64,000 nucleotides of DNA, taken from contig DATBZA010000088.1 of NCBI GenBank assembly GCA_036513415.1, positions 1 to 64,000 on the forward strand, written 5' to 3'. Positions 7,240 through 16,181 of the stretch are shown in pieces. This stretch comes from 40CM-4-68-19 sp036513415. Its GTDB lineage: Bacteria > Myxococcota > Myxococcia > Myxococcales > 40CM-4-68-19. The translations under genes were made by a program, and so were the position numbers. The notes under the pieces are model-generated. The model searched no databases. It had not been told where the DNA came from and saw only the letters and a list, made by a program, of their open reading frames with translations. Position 1 is the stretch's first letter, and every line of letters starts with the position of its first letter.

Positions 7240-8965
7240 CGACCCCCAGCACCGCCAGCGCGTTCGCCAGCGTCTGCTTCACCGCCCAGACCAGGAACAG
7301 GCGCGCGTCGGTCTTGCGCGGGTCGTCTCCGATCACGCGCTCCGTCTTCTTGTACTTGGTGTAGTAGCCGTGGAACTGCGCGATCGTCTCCTGGAGGTAG
7401 AAGACGACCTTGTGCGGTTCCAGGGCCGCGGCGGCGTGCGCGATCAGGTCCGGAAGCTGCAGCACCCGCTTGATCAGCTCGATCTCCTCGGGGAGCTGGA
7501 GCGCGCCGACGGCTTCGGGGTCCCAGCGCGGCGTCAGGCCCCGCTCCTCGCGCGCCTTGCGCAGGATGGCCGCGCAGCGCGCGTGTCCGTACTGCACGTA
7601 GAAGACGGGATTGGCGTTGTCGCGCTTCTGCGCCAGGCCGATGTCGAAGTCGAGCGCCATGTCGCCCCGGCGGAGCAGGAAGAACACCCGGGTGGCGTCG
7701 GAACCGGCAACCTCGAGCAGCTCGCGCAGGGTGACGAAGTTCGCCGCCCGCTTGCTCATCCGGTACGGCTGGCCGTCCTTGATCAGATTCACCAGCTGGA
7801 AGATGATCACCTCCAGCTCGCCCCCGAGCGCGGCGACCGCGGCCTTCATCCGCTGCACGTAGCCGGCGTGGTCCGCGCCCCAGACGTCGATCAGGCGGCG
7901 ATGCCCGCGGGCAACCTTGTCGAAGTGGTACGCCACGTCCGCGGCGAAGTAGGTGGGCTCGCCGTTGGTCTTGAACAGCGGACGGTCGCGGTCGTCGCCG
8001 AACCGGGTGGTCTTCACCACCTTGAGCGGCTGGGGAACGTACTCCTCCTCCTCCACGTCCATCCCCTGGGGCGGCGGGAGCACCTCCATCGCCGTCATGC
8101 CCTTCTCGTCCAGCACCTGGATGGCCCCTTCCAGGCGCTTCTGGTCGTGGAGGACCTTTTCGCTGAAGAAGTTGTCGAAGCGGATCCCGAAGATCTCCAG
8201 ATCCGGCTTGATCAAGTTGTCCAGGATCCAGGCGGTGGCGAACTTCCGCAGCGGCTCGCGGATCTCCTCGAACGATCGCGCCGGATCGCCGCCCGCATCC
8301 AGCCAGGCGCGGGCCACGTCCTTGATGTACTCGCCCTGGTAATCGTCCGGGTCGAGCGGCACCGGCCGCACGTCTTTGCGCAGCTCGGTGGCGCGGGCAA
8401 GGACTGCGTGGGCCAGACGCCAGACCTGGCCGCCGGCGTCGTTGATGTAGAACTCGCGGAAGACGTCGTAGCCAGCCCATTCCAGGAGATTGGCGACCAC
8501 GTCCCCGATCACCGCGCCGCGGCCGTGGCCGACGTGCATCGGGCCGGTGGGATTGGCACTGACGAATTCCACCATCGTGCGCAGCCCGTTTCCGGCGTTG
8601 CTGCGGCCGAAGCGATCCCGCTGCTCCCAGACCGCGTGCAGCGCCTTGTGCCACACGTCCTGGGCCAGGCGCAGGTTGAGGAAGCCGGGTCCGGCGATCT
8701 CCGGCTTGCCGGCCAGCACGCCCGCGCGGTCGTCGATGCGCTCCACGATCGCCTGTGCCAGCGCGCGCGGATTGGGTTTCTGCGCCCCGGTGGCGGCGGC
8801 ATGCTGCCGGGCGAACGTCATCGCCGCGTTCGATGCGAAGTCGCCGTGCGCCCCCTGCTTCGGCACGTCGAGCTGGACGGGGTAGTCGCCCGGCGGCAAG
8901 AGCCCGTCCTCCACGCACCGCTGCAATGCGCCCCGCACGAGCTCGGCGACCTGCTCCTTCACCAT
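7196..8965 (-). CDS. argS: arginyl-tRNA synthetase
   Basis: Class I aminoacyl-tRNA synthetase that charges tRNA-Arg. 589 residues, the usual length. The HIGH signature is present as HVGH at residues 144-147 within SANPTGPMHVGHGRG; the KMSKS-like loop reads YRMSKRAANFV. The additional N-terminal tRNA-binding domain (first 110 residues) and the C-terminal DALR-type anticodon-binding domain (WAVKQTLANALAVLGV) are seen. Start ATG 8965 is chosen because earlier in-frame sequence belongs to the HIT gene read in another frame; the two genes overlap by 7 nt (ATGGTGA). Confidence 0.96.
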   Translation of the reverse strand: MVKEQVAELVRGALQRCVEDGLLPPGDYPVQLDVPKQGAHGDFASNAAMTFARQHAAATGAQKPNPRALAQAIVERIDDRAGVLAGKPEIAGPGFLNLRLAQDVWHKALHAVWEQRDRFGRSNAGNGLRTMVEFVSANPTGPMHVGHGRGAVIGDVVANLLEWAGYDVFREFYINDAGGQVWRLAHAVLARATELRKDVRPVPLDPDDYQGEYIKDVARAWLDAGGDPARSFEEIREPLRKFATAWILDNLIKPDLEIFGIRFDNFFSEKVLHDQKRLEGAIQVLDEKGMTAMEVLPPPQGMDVEEEEYVPQPLKVVKTTRFGDDRDRPLFKTNGEPTYFAADVAYHFDKVARGHRRLIDVWGADHAGYVQRMKAAVAALGGELEVIIFQLVNLIKDGQPYRMSKRAANFVTLRELLEVAGSDATRVFFLLRRGDMALDFDIGLAQKRDNANPVFYVQYGHARCAAILRKAREERGLTPRWDPEAVGALQLPEEIELIKRVLQLPDLIAHAAAALEPHKVVFYLQETIAQFHGYYTKYKKTERVIGDDPRKTDARLFLVWAVKQTLANALAVLGVGAPDRMDAPVAEEE

Positions 8966-9465
8966 GCCGGGCCCTTCGAGTATTCGCGGTCGAACGGCGG
9001 GCGCAGCCGATCCCAGCTCGCCTGCAGGTGCTCGATCATCACTTTCGTGTCGCCGAGCACGGGCATGAAGTTGGTGTCTCCGTTCCAGCGAGGCACCACG
9101 TGCCAGTGGACGTGCTCGGCGATCCCGGCTCCCGCGGCGCGCCCCAGGTTCATCCCGACGTTGTGGCCCTGCGCTTTGTAAGCCTGCCCCACCAGCCGGA
9201 TGGCGACCCGCAGCATCTCGGCCAGTTCCTCGTGCTGATCGCGTGGGAGCGACGCCAGGTCGGCTTCGTGGGCGCGCGGCACCACCATCAGATGGCCGTT
9301 GTTGTAGGGATAGCGGTTGAGGATCGCGAACGTGTGCGGCGTCCGGCCCAGGATCAGGTTCTGGCGGTCGTCCGGGCTGCGGGGGAGATCGCAGAAGATG
9401 CATGCCTGCTTCGCGTCACCCTTCTCGATCAGCTCCATCCGCCACGGCGCCCAGAGCTGCTCCAT
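8959..9465 (-). CDS. HIT-family nucleotide hydrolase/phosphorylase
   Basis: 168 residues. The histidine triad HVHWH is at residues 118-122, with the nucleotide-binding RYPYNNGHLMVVP at about 51-63. A CIFC pair at 22-25 suggests a small zinc site as in several bacterial HIT proteins. Family members act on dinucleoside polyphosphates or AMP conjugates; the exact substrate cannot be read from sequence. The ATG overlaps the sppA stop by one base (TGATG), and the stop overlaps argS, so translation of the three genes is probably coupled. Confidence 0.9.
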   Translation of the reverse strand: MEQLWAPWRMELIEKGDAKQACIFCDLPRSPDDRQNLILGRTPHTFAILNRYPYNNGHLMVVPRAHEADLASLPRDQHEELAEMLRVAIRLVGQAYKAQGHNVGMNLGRAAGAGIAEHVHWHVVPRWNGDTNFMPVLGDTKVMIEHLQASWDRLRPPFDREYSKGPAW

Positions 9466-10412
9466 CACCTCACCAGGTTCGGCGCGAGGAACATGACCCC
9501 TCCCTCGGGGACGGCCGATCGCATGCCTTCGGTCGCGCCCTGGAAGGCGCCCTGGAAAGCGCCGCGCAGGAGATCGCGCAGCGACAGCTCGTGCTCCCGG
9601 GGCGGGTATTGGACTTTCGGCTCGCCGCTCTGACCGGCGAGCGCCCAGGCGGCGCCGATGGCGTCGTCGAAACCGCCCAGCTCGTCCACCAGCTTCAGCT
9701 CCTTCGCGCGCTTGCCCGTGTAGATGCGCCCTTCCGCCAGCTCGCGCACCCGCGCCTCGGGCATGCCGCGTCCCTGCGCCACCGCTTCCACGAACTGGCC
9801 GTAGACATCGTCGGAGATGCCCTGGATCTCCTCGCGGTCCGTGTCGCGGAGAGGACGGAAGGGCGATAGCGTGTCCTTGTACTTCCCGGTCTTCAGCGTG
9901 GTCTCCTCGATTTTCGCCCACTCGAGCAGGCCGCGGACGTTGAAGTGGACGAAGATGACGCCGATGGATCCGGTCAGCGTCCCCGGCTCGGCGTAGATCC
10001 GGTCGGCGGGAGCGGAGATGTAGTAGCCGCCGGACGCGGCCAGCGCGCCCATCGAGACCACCACCTTCTTCTTCGCCTTGATGCGCTTGACCGCGTCGTG
10101 GATCTCCTGGGAAGGCGCCACCGAACCGCCGGGCGAATCGACGCGCAGCACGATGGCCTTCACCTCGTCGTCCTTCTCGTACTTCTTCAACAGCTTGACG
10201 ACCTTGTCCGCATCGACGCCCGCTTGCGCCTCGCCGATGGCGCCCTTGGCCTCTACGATGCCGATGCGGGGGCCGGCGGTTGTTTCGGTGTCCAGGCTGA
10301 CGTGCGCGGAGACGCCCTTGACCGCCGAGTATGCGAGCAGCATGAACCCGAACAGCACCAGGAACAGGCCGCCGAAGATGACGCCCAGGACCACCGCCGC
10401 GCGCTTGTCCAA
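9465..10412 (-). CDS. sppA: signal peptide peptidase SppA (short form)
   Basis: Membrane-anchored serine protease that degrades cleaved signal peptides. 315 residues with one N-terminal membrane helix (about 7-30). The nucleophile is Ser127 in ALAASGGYY, and the catalytic lysine is expected in TGKYKD (177-180). The motif VDSPGGS at 91-97 is the conserved strand-turn before the active site. The length matches the single-domain Gram-positive/archaeal-type SppA rather than the 67-kDa E. coli form. First gene of a six-gene minus-strand operon, and it shares a 47-bp promoter gap with the divergent Roadblock gene. Confidence 0.92.
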   Translation of the reverse strand: MDKRAAVVLGVIFGGLFLVLFGFMLLAYSAVKGVSAHVSLDTETTAGPRIGIVEAKGAIGEAQAGVDADKVVKLLKKYEKDDEVKAIVLRVDSPGGSVAPSQEIHDAVKRIKAKKKVVVSMGALAASGGYYISAPADRIYAEPGTLTGSIGVIFVHFNVRGLLEWAKIEETTLKTGKYKDTLSPFRPLRDTDREEIQGISDDVYGQFVEAVAQGRGMPEARVRELAEGRIYTGKRAKELKLVDELGGFDDAIGAAWALAGQSGEPKVQYPPREHELSLRDLLRGAFQGAFQGATEGMRSAVPEGGVMFLAPNLVR

Positions 10413-10459
10413 CCGGGAGGCTCCTTCTCGAACAGAGGTCGCTTGCTACCACTCGGACC

Positions 10460-10846
10460 GTGTGGGTACAAGCGCCTCCCGTGCCCTTCCGGCGCATCCT
10501 GACGAACCTGGTCGAGCGCGCGCGGGGAGCGCGCGGCGCCGTCTTCTGCGATCACGAGGGCGAATCGGTGGAGTTGGTGATCCGGGATCCGAAGCTCTCC
10601 GAGTACGACATGAAGGTGTTCGGGGCGCAGCTCGCCTCGATCTGGATGGGCCTGCAGACCAACTCGAAGGAGCGCGGCGCGGGCGCGGTCATCGAGCTGC
10701 GGGCGGGTTGTGGCGGCGGAAACCTGCTCTGCCGGGCGCTGCCGGACGGCTACTACGTGGTGCTGCTGGTCGGGCGCGGCACGCCGAGCGCGTCCGCTGC
10801 TTTTGCGCTGGAGGCGACGGCGGTGGAGATCGCCGCGGCCCTCTGA
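10460..10846 (+). CDS. Roadblock/LC7-like protein
   Basis: 128 residues with the size and alternating strand-helix pattern of the Roadblock/LC7 fold: an N-terminal helix (ILTNLVERARGARGAVFCDHEGESVEL), a central strand set and a closing helix (AAFALEATAVEIAAAL). Members such as MglB regulate small Ras-like GTPases; no GTPase gene is adjacent here, so the partner is unknown. Start GTG 10460 is the first possible; GTG 10481 would shorten it by seven residues. Family call is by pattern and moderately secure. Confidence 0.6.
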   Translation: MWVQAPPVPFRRILTNLVERARGARGAVFCDHEGESVELVIRDPKLSEYDMKVFGAQLASIWMGLQTNSKERGAGAVIELRAGCGGGNLLCRALPDGYYVVLLVGRGTPSASAAFALEATAVEIAAAL

Positions 10847-10859
10847 ACCCGGCCTCCTG

Positions 10860-12362
10860 TCAAAGGGCGCTGCCACCCCGCCGTGCGTAGCGGACCAGGG
10901 CGCGCAGGTCGGGATCGTCGGGATCGAGCTCGTGCCCGCCCTGGCCCTTTCGCGGTCCGTTGACCACGCCGCTCCACTTCGACGGATCCTCGACGGGCAG
11001 GCCGTCCGGATTCAGCAGCAGCGGGTCGCGCGGGTCCAGGTCCTCTGCAGCTTTGAGGAACGCCAACGCCGTCCTTTGGGCGCCGGGACCGTTGACCGCC
11101 AGCACGGCCAGTCCGGCGAAGTTCAGCGCGGCGATTCGCTTGTCGAACACCGGCCGCGTGGGCGTCTCGGAAATCAGGACCGCGACTCGCGGTTTCGGCG
11201 GGTCGGGAGGTCGCCAGAGCCACGCCGGCGCTTCTCCAGCGCGGACCAGCGTCGGGCGTGGGATCGCGTCGCGGGACAGCGCCGGCCGCGGGCTCCGGGT
11301 CAACCGGGTCGGGCTGCCGCGGCCGAGCCGCAGCTGCCAGATGTCGGTGGTGTCGTCCGCGAGCCGCCAGCCGAAGAGGAGCCGCTCGCCGGGTCGATCC
11401 CAGGTGATTCCGCCGGCCAGGGCTCCCGCGGGCGGAGCTGCCAGAGGTTGCATGCGCAGCGAGGGCAAATCGAGGAGCGAGAAGACGTCGAGGCCCGTCG
11501 AATCCACGGCGACCGCCAGACGATGACCATCGTCGCTGACCGCGAACGCGTCGATCGGGTTTCCGGGCGCATACACGGTCCGGCGCGTCCTGTCTTGCAC
11601 GGTGATCGCGTCCACGCCGAGCGCAGAACGGCCCGCGTCGGTGAGGACGTACAACGTGCGGCCATCGGGGGAGAAGCGCGGCTGCCGGAACCGCGCTGCC
11701 TTGTCTGGCGTGAGCAACTCCGCCCGCGCGGCCTGCAGATCGGCGAGCACGACCGCCTCCGATCCGGACCGGGCCACCAGGGCGACGATGCTGCGGCCGT
11801 CGGGCGAGAGCGGACCGAGCGCGAACAGCCCGGAGAACGCGTCCTCCAGGCTCAGCGACCCCACCGCGCGCTGGGTCCCGGCCGCGGGCGGCGGCGGCAC
11901 CACTTCGGAGACCTTTCGCGTGTCCATGGCGATGGAGCGCAAGGAAACCTTGGATCCGTCGCGGACGACGTAGAAGAGCTTCTTGCCGTCGCGCGTGAAC
12001 CCGCCGGGAAACTGATCCCCGGCCGCCGCGTCGAGAGGCGCCGGCGGCGCGCCGTCCTCGTCCATCACCAGCAGGCGCCTGCGATCGTCGCGCAGCGCCA
12101 CCACCAGGAGCTGGCGCGGCTCGGAAGGCACGTAGCGGATCTCGGCGATGCCACCGGGCTCGTCGGTCAGCTGCGTGGGATAGCCTCCCTCCAGCGCGAT
12201 GGACGCCGCCTGGCGTCCCCCGAACATGGTGGTGAGGAATGCGACCCGGGTCCCGTCCGGGGAAGGCGCGGGCGACCAGGCGGCCGCCGCCGATTCCAGG
12301 TGCCGGAGGCGGGTCGGCAGGTCCTCGGCGGGGACCGCGAGCGTCAGCAGCAGCGCCAGCAT
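10860..12362 (-). CDS. secreted TolB/S9-type beta-propeller protein
   Basis: 500 residues. Start ATG 12362 has GGAGGT ten bases upstream and opens a short signal peptide (MLALLLTLAVPAED). The body consists of WD40-like TolB-type blades with repeated S/P-P-D-G motifs (PSPDGTRVAF, LSPDGRSIVA, FSPDGRTLYVL). The last 130 residues (VAVLISETPTRP, then AALNFAGLAVLAVNG) look like a shortened prolyl-oligopeptidase hydrolase domain, but I see no G-x-S-x-G nucleophile, so it is probably not a peptidase. Exported binding or scaffold role is inference. Transcribed away from the lipoprotein gene at 12478. Confidence 0.7.
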   Translation of the reverse strand: MLALLLTLAVPAEDLPTRLRHLESAAAAWSPAPSPDGTRVAFLTTMFGGRQAASIALEGGYPTQLTDEPGGIAEIRYVPSEPRQLLVVALRDDRRRLLVMDEDGAPPAPLDAAAGDQFPGGFTRDGKKLFYVVRDGSKVSLRSIAMDTRKVSEVVPPPPAAGTQRAVGSLSLEDAFSGLFALGPLSPDGRSIVALVARSGSEAVVLADLQAARAELLTPDKAARFRQPRFSPDGRTLYVLTDAGRSALGVDAITVQDRTRRTVYAPGNPIDAFAVSDDGHRLAVAVDSTGLDVFSLLDLPSLRMQPLAAPPAGALAGGITWDRPGERLLFGWRLADDTTDIWQLRLGRGSPTRLTRSPRPALSRDAIPRPTLVRAGEAPAWLWRPPDPPKPRVAVLISETPTRPVFDKRIAALNFAGLAVLAVNGPGAQRTALAFLKAAEDLDPRDPLLLNPDGLPVEDPSKWSGVVNGPRKGQGGHELDPDDPDLRALVRYARRGGSAL

Positions 12363-12477
12363 TGAATTCCCACCTCCGCTGGACGTTCTATCCTCGGACG
12401 TGTCCGAACGCGACCGCCGGGGGTCGCAGATGGTGCACTCTCGACGCGCCGGCTCCGTGCCCGGAAAGGATGTGCAA

Positions 12478-13401
12478 ATGCGCCGAATGGGGTTGGTAGT
12501 GTTTCTGGCGGCTGGATGCATCCACGGCGCGCCCCGCCAGGACGATCGGGCGATCCGCGCCGTCGGCCAGCAGGAGAGCTGGGCGGAGCAGGCGATCGCT
12601 ACGCGCCCCAGCCGCGCCGAGCTCGACGCCATACGCTCGGGTGATTTCAATGCGGTGGGGAAGGCTAGGAGCGGCTTCCGACGGCTCGTCCAGGCCATCG
12701 ACCGGGGCACCTGGATCCGCAACACCGCTTCCCAGCTGATGGTGGACGATCCCGACCCCCGGCTAGCGTCGTCGTTCGACCGCGCCGGGCGGCTGCGCTT
12801 CGAGGCCATCCAGGCCGCGGACGAGCTGTCTTTGGCCCTGGCGGAGGCGAAGGGCGGGCTCTCGATCGGCGATCTTCAGCCTGGATTCGAGGCGATCCGG
12901 AAGGCGCAGGCCAGCGAGGACCGGATCGTCCGGCTGCCTCCGCGCCCGGGCGGCCTGAGGCTCGCGCCCGCCCCGTTGCCGGTCCCGCGGCCGTTCATTG
13001 CGTCCGCCGCCCGGCTCGTCTCCCGCAATCCCGAGCTGACGCGGGAACTGGACCGGCTTCCCCCCTCCGACGCTGCGCAGATCCGCGCGCGCCTGGCGGA
13101 CGTCGATCGCGGCAAGGAGGAGCAGCAACGTTCCGAGACGGCGGCCGCGACGGCAACGGCCCCGGCGGCTGTCGCGGACCCGGGCATCGGCGAAGTCCCC
13201 GCGCCCGGCGAGCCGAAGGAGGCGGAAGCGCCCTCGCCCACGCTCACCATCGCGAACGACGCCGCGGCGCTCCTGGCCAAGCGGATGCCGCGCTCGATCA
13301 CGCTGCGCGAGGACGGGCTATTCGAGCTCTCGTATGACGATGCCGAGTATCTGGTCGATCCGCGCGGCAAGCTGGTGCGCAAGGAATCGAAGGAGCGATA
13401 G
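12478..13401 (+). CDS. lipoprotein of unknown function
   Basis: 307 residues. ATG 12478 is preceded by AAGGA at a good distance. The signal sequence ends in the lipobox LAAGC, so the mature protein would be lipid-anchored. The middle is helical and charged, followed by an alanine/proline-rich linker (about 205-250) and a C-terminal segment of about 50 residues with the pattern ITLREDGLFELSYDDAEYLVD. I do not recognise the family. It shares a divergent promoter region of about 115 bp with the propeller gene at 12362. Confidence 0.65.
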   Translation: MRRMGLVVFLAAGCIHGAPRQDDRAIRAVGQQESWAEQAIATRPSRAELDAIRSGDFNAVGKARSGFRRLVQAIDRGTWIRNTASQLMVDDPDPRLASSFDRAGRLRFEAIQAADELSLALAEAKGGLSIGDLQPGFEAIRKAQASEDRIVRLPPRPGGLRLAPAPLPVPRPFIASAARLVSRNPELTRELDRLPPSDAAQIRARLADVDRGKEEQQRSETAAATATAPAAVADPGIGEVPAPGEPKEAEAPSPTLTIANDAAALLAKRMPRSITLREDGLFELSYDDAEYLVDPRGKLVRKESKER

Positions 13402-13466
13402 CCCATTTCGCGCTCGTCCCGGGACGGGACGCAGCGCGTCAATGCTCGGTCCACACAGCTCTCCGG

Positions 13467-14813
13467 CTATCGCTGGAAGTCGTAGACGTTGCCGAGCCGC
13501 AGGATCCGGGTCAGCTCGTCCAGGGCCGTCATCGTCTCGCGGGCCAGGCGCGGGTCCGCGAGGTCGGCGGCCACCAGCCGGTCGCGGTAGTTCCTGCGCA
13601 CCCAGGTCTCCAGCTCGGCTCCGAGCGCCTCGTCCCAGAACACGCGCGCCTTTACCGCCCGCCGCTCCGCGTCGTCGAGCACGATCCGCTGCCGGAGGCA
13701 GGCCGGCCCGCCGCCGTTTTCCATGGACTCGCGCAGATCGAGATGGTGCAGGCTCTTCACCGGCCCGCCGGACTCCACCACCCGCTGCAGGTAGTCGCGC
13801 GCCCGCGGCTCCTCGCTGGACTCCTGAGGCGCGACGATGGTCATGGTTCCGTCCGGCAGCGTGAGCAGCTGCGAGTTGAACGGATACGCGGCGACGGCGG
13901 ACTCGACCGGCAGCTCCGCCTCGCTGGCGATGATCGAGACCAACGAATCCCCGAGCAGCGCGCGCAGGTCGTCGAGGACGCTGGGAGCGTCGACGAACGC
14001 GAGCTCGTGCAGCAGCAGCACGTTGCCGTTGCCGACCGCGAGCACGTCGGTGTGGAACGCGCCGGCATCGATACCTGCCGGGTGCTGCTGCGGGAAGAGC
14101 GAGTGCGCGGAGTCCACCTCTCCGAGCCGAGCCAGGGCGTGGGACGCTTCCCGGGTCTGCCGCGCCGGATACCGGGACGGCTCTCCGGCCGCCGCCGGGC
14201 CGCCGAATGCGCGACGCCCCCAGGCGAACACGTGCACCGCGGGGCGATCCGGCGCGAGCAGGCGGACGTGGTTCGCCGCGCCTTCGTCGGCGAACTGAAC
14301 GCCGCCAGGAAGCGGATCGTGCACCTCGAATCGCTTCGCATCCGCGAAGATGGCCCGCAGCACGCGCGTGGTGGTCTCCGCCTCCAGCGAGCGGTGGAAC
14401 ATGGCGGCCAGGTTCGCCGGGATCAGGTGCAGCCGGCGGTCCTGCGCATCCGAGCTGGGGATGCAGGTCGCCGCGTTCGCGGTCCACATCGCGGCAGCGC
14501 TGGAGCTGATGCGCAGGAGCTGGTCCTTGAGCTCCGGATCGCGCGCGGCTTGCGCGAGCACTTCCTCGTCGCTGCCGCGGAAGCCCAGCCGGCGCAGCGT
14601 CCGCAGCGAGGGGCGCTCGTGCGGAGGAAGCACCGCCTGCCCCACGCCGAGCGAGGCCACGAAGCGCATCTTGGCGAGACCCTGCAGCGCGGCGCCGCGC
14701 GGGCTCGCCGGCTGCCCCTCGTGGGCGAGGGAAGCGACGTTGCCGTGCGAAAGGCCTGCGTAATTGTGGGTCGGTCCGACGAGCCCGTCGAAGTTGTACT
14801 CCCGCGCCGGCAC
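13467..14813 (-). CDS. astB: N-succinylarginine dihydrolase
   Basis: Second enzyme of the arginine succinyltransferase pathway; converts N2-succinylarginine to succinylornithine, CO2 and ammonia. 448 residues, the normal length. Family hallmarks: YNFDGLVGPTHNYAGLSHGN at the start, the MWTANAAT stretch, HTDVLAVGNGN, and the catalytic cysteine in NGGGPACLRQRI near residue 372. Start is GTG 14813. No other ast gene is in the window, so the pathway genes are dispersed. Confidence 0.95.
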   Translation of the reverse strand: MPAREYNFDGLVGPTHNYAGLSHGNVASLAHEGQPASPRGAALQGLAKMRFVASLGVGQAVLPPHERPSLRTLRRLGFRGSDEEVLAQAARDPELKDQLLRISSSAAAMWTANAATCIPSSDAQDRRLHLIPANLAAMFHRSLEAETTTRVLRAIFADAKRFEVHDPLPGGVQFADEGAANHVRLLAPDRPAVHVFAWGRRAFGGPAAAGEPSRYPARQTREASHALARLGEVDSAHSLFPQQHPAGIDAGAFHTDVLAVGNGNVLLLHELAFVDAPSVLDDLRALLGDSLVSIIASEAELPVESAVAAYPFNSQLLTLPDGTMTIVAPQESSEEPRARDYLQRVVESGGPVKSLHHLDLRESMENGGGPACLRQRIVLDDAERRAVKARVFWDEALGAELETWVRRNYRDRLVAADLADPRLARETMTALDELTRILRLGNVYDFQR

Positions 14814-14832
14814 GGGCGCGTTCTAGCACAGG

Positions 14833-15000
14833 CTACCGGTGCTTTCCGCCCGCCGCCTGCTTCGGCGCCGCTTGCTGCTGGTCCTTCTTCTTCAGCAGCT
14901 CCTCGTGGCGCGCCTTCTCTTGTTTCTGCCGCCGCTGGAGCAACTCCTGCCGTTTCTTCAGTTCGTCCTCCTGCCGTTTCTTCAAGGCGTCGGCCCGCAT
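14833..15000 (-). CDS. small Lys/Gln-rich coiled-coil protein
   Basis: 55 residues from ATG 15000, which has AGGAGGT five bases upstream. The product is almost only K, R, E, Q, L and A with heptad-like spacing (LKKRQEDELKKRQELLQRR), a coiled coil. The same frame stays open and keeps coiled-coil composition (KLVDELKERG, LSKRLEGLKQK) up to about 15125, just after the MaoC gene, but contains no ATG, GTG or TTG there. Either the start is non-canonical or the first part was lost. Function unknown. Confidence 0.45.
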   Translation of the reverse strand: MRADALKKRQEDELKKRQELLQRRQKQEKARHEELLKKKDQQQAAPKQAAGGKHR

Positions 15001-15173
15001 GCGCACCTCCTGCTGGCCGCGCTCTTTCAGCTCGTCCACGAGCTTCTGCCTGGCCTGCTGCTGCTTCTGCTTCAGCCCTTCGAGGCGTTTCGAGAGCTGC
15101 TCGCGCTGCTTGGCGAGCCCGTGGGAGGCGATTGCGCAGCTTACTGGATGGGCGGCCGCCCTGGCGAGCGCCG

Positions 15174-15641
15174 CTATCCCGCGCCGTAGAAGCGGAACGC
15201 GAGCTCGGCGACGCAGGCCGGTTTGGCTTCTCCCTCGATCTCGACCGTCGCCTTGAGCAGCCCCTCGACGCCGTTGGGGATCTCGGCCACGTCGCCCAGC
15301 TTGACGTTGAGCCGGTACCGCTGTCCCTCCTTGAGGGGCGCCGGGAACCGGACCTTGTTGAGCCCGTAGTTGATCACCATGGCGAAGTTCTTGATCTCGA
15401 CCAGGTCGAAGAAGATCCCGGCGATCAGCGCCACGGTGAAGTACCCGTGCGCGATCGGTTTCCCGAACGGGGACTCGCGCGCGATCCGCTCGCGGTCCAC
15501 GTGGATCCATTGGTGATCCCCGGTCGCGTCGGCGAACTTGCGAATCGCCTCGTACGTCATCGGCCGCCAGTCCGAGATCCCCAGCTCCTTGCCGACCAGC
15601 GACTTGAGCCCTGCCACCCCGTCGATCACGGTCTTGCCCAC
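15174..15641 (-). CDS. MaoC-like (R)-enoyl-CoA hydratase
   Basis: 155 residues with a single hot-dog fold. The MaoC signature is clear: FADATGDHQWIHVD, carrying the catalytic Asp42 and His47, followed by SPFGKPIAHGYF. Enzymes of this group hydrate trans-2-enoyl-CoA to (R)-3-hydroxyacyl-CoA, feeding fatty-acid oxidation or polyester synthesis; substrate length is not predictable. Start GTG 15641 has GGGAG six bases upstream. It is transcribed away from the ankyrin gene end and followed by the coiled-coil frame. Confidence 0.88.
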   Translation of the reverse strand: MGKTVIDGVAGLKSLVGKELGISDWRPMTYEAIRKFADATGDHQWIHVDRERIARESPFGKPIAHGYFTVALIAGIFFDLVEIKNFAMVINYGLNKVRFPAPLKEGQRYRLNVKLGDVAEIPNGVEGLLKATVEIEGEAKPACVAELAFRFYGAG

Positions 15642-15674
15642 GGTGAGCTCCCGGTCCGTTGAAGGGAACTCTCT

Positions 15675-16181
15675 TTAGCATGCCTGCGTGGTCAGGGCCC
15701 GCAGCGCCCGGCTCGCCCCCATCGACGTCGCCAGCGAGGCCGGCGTGTCGCCACCGGCGCTCCGGGCCGAAGGATCCGCCCCCCGGGCCAGCAGCAGTCG
15801 CACGATCTCGTCGCGGTCGAACATGGCTGCGAACATCATCGGCGTGCGCCCCACGGGGTCCGGGGCGTCGGCCGAGGCCCCGGAATCGAGCAGCAGGCGG
15901 GCCATCGCGGCGTCTCCCTTGAAGCTGGCGCCCGCCAGCGGCGTCTGCCCGGCATCGTTCGCAAGGTCGGGCGATGCGCCGCGCGACAGGAGCAGCGCGG
16001 TCGCGTCGAGGCGCCCATGGTAGCTGGCCAGCATCAGGAGCGAATCACCTCTCTCGTTGCGCGCGTCGGGGGACAGCCCGAGATCGAGGATCCGCTGCAG
16101 GCCGACCACATCGCCCGAGCGCGCCAGGTCGAACGCCGACCGGGCGAGCTCCAGCGCGTTCCTCTCGGCTGCCTCGATCAT
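15675..16181 (-). CDS. ankB: ankyrin-repeat protein in operon with catalase
   Basis: 168 residues with four ankyrin repeats, readable from the D-x-x-G-x-T-P/S-L-x-x-A pattern (NERGDSLLMLAS, NDAGQTPLAGAS, DPVGRTPMMFAA, SAGGDTPASLAT). No signal peptide is seen. The ATG overlaps the catalase stop (ATGA). An ankyrin gene next to a catalase gene is known from Pseudomonas aeruginosa (katB-ankB), where the ankyrin protein supports full catalase activity; a similar role is likely here. The gene symbol is by analogy. Confidence 0.85.
   Translation of the reverse strand: MIEAAERNALELARSAFDLARSGDVVGLQRILDLGLSPDARNERGDSLLMLASYHGRLDATALLLSRGASPDLANDAGQTPLAGASFKGDAAMARLLLDSGASADAPDPVGRTPMMFAAMFDRDEIVRLLLARGADPSARSAGGDTPASLATSMGASRALRALTTQAC

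Noticed and set aside
4778..9181. 1467-codon open frame on the plus strand
   Set aside because: It runs antisense to the decarboxylase, cupin, SPOR and argS genes, has low-complexity shadow composition and no ribosome-binding site. High GC content keeps such frames open.
10860..12362. Active S9 prolyl oligopeptidase
   Set aside because: The C-terminal hydrolase-like part is short and lacks a G-x-S-x-G nucleophile motif.
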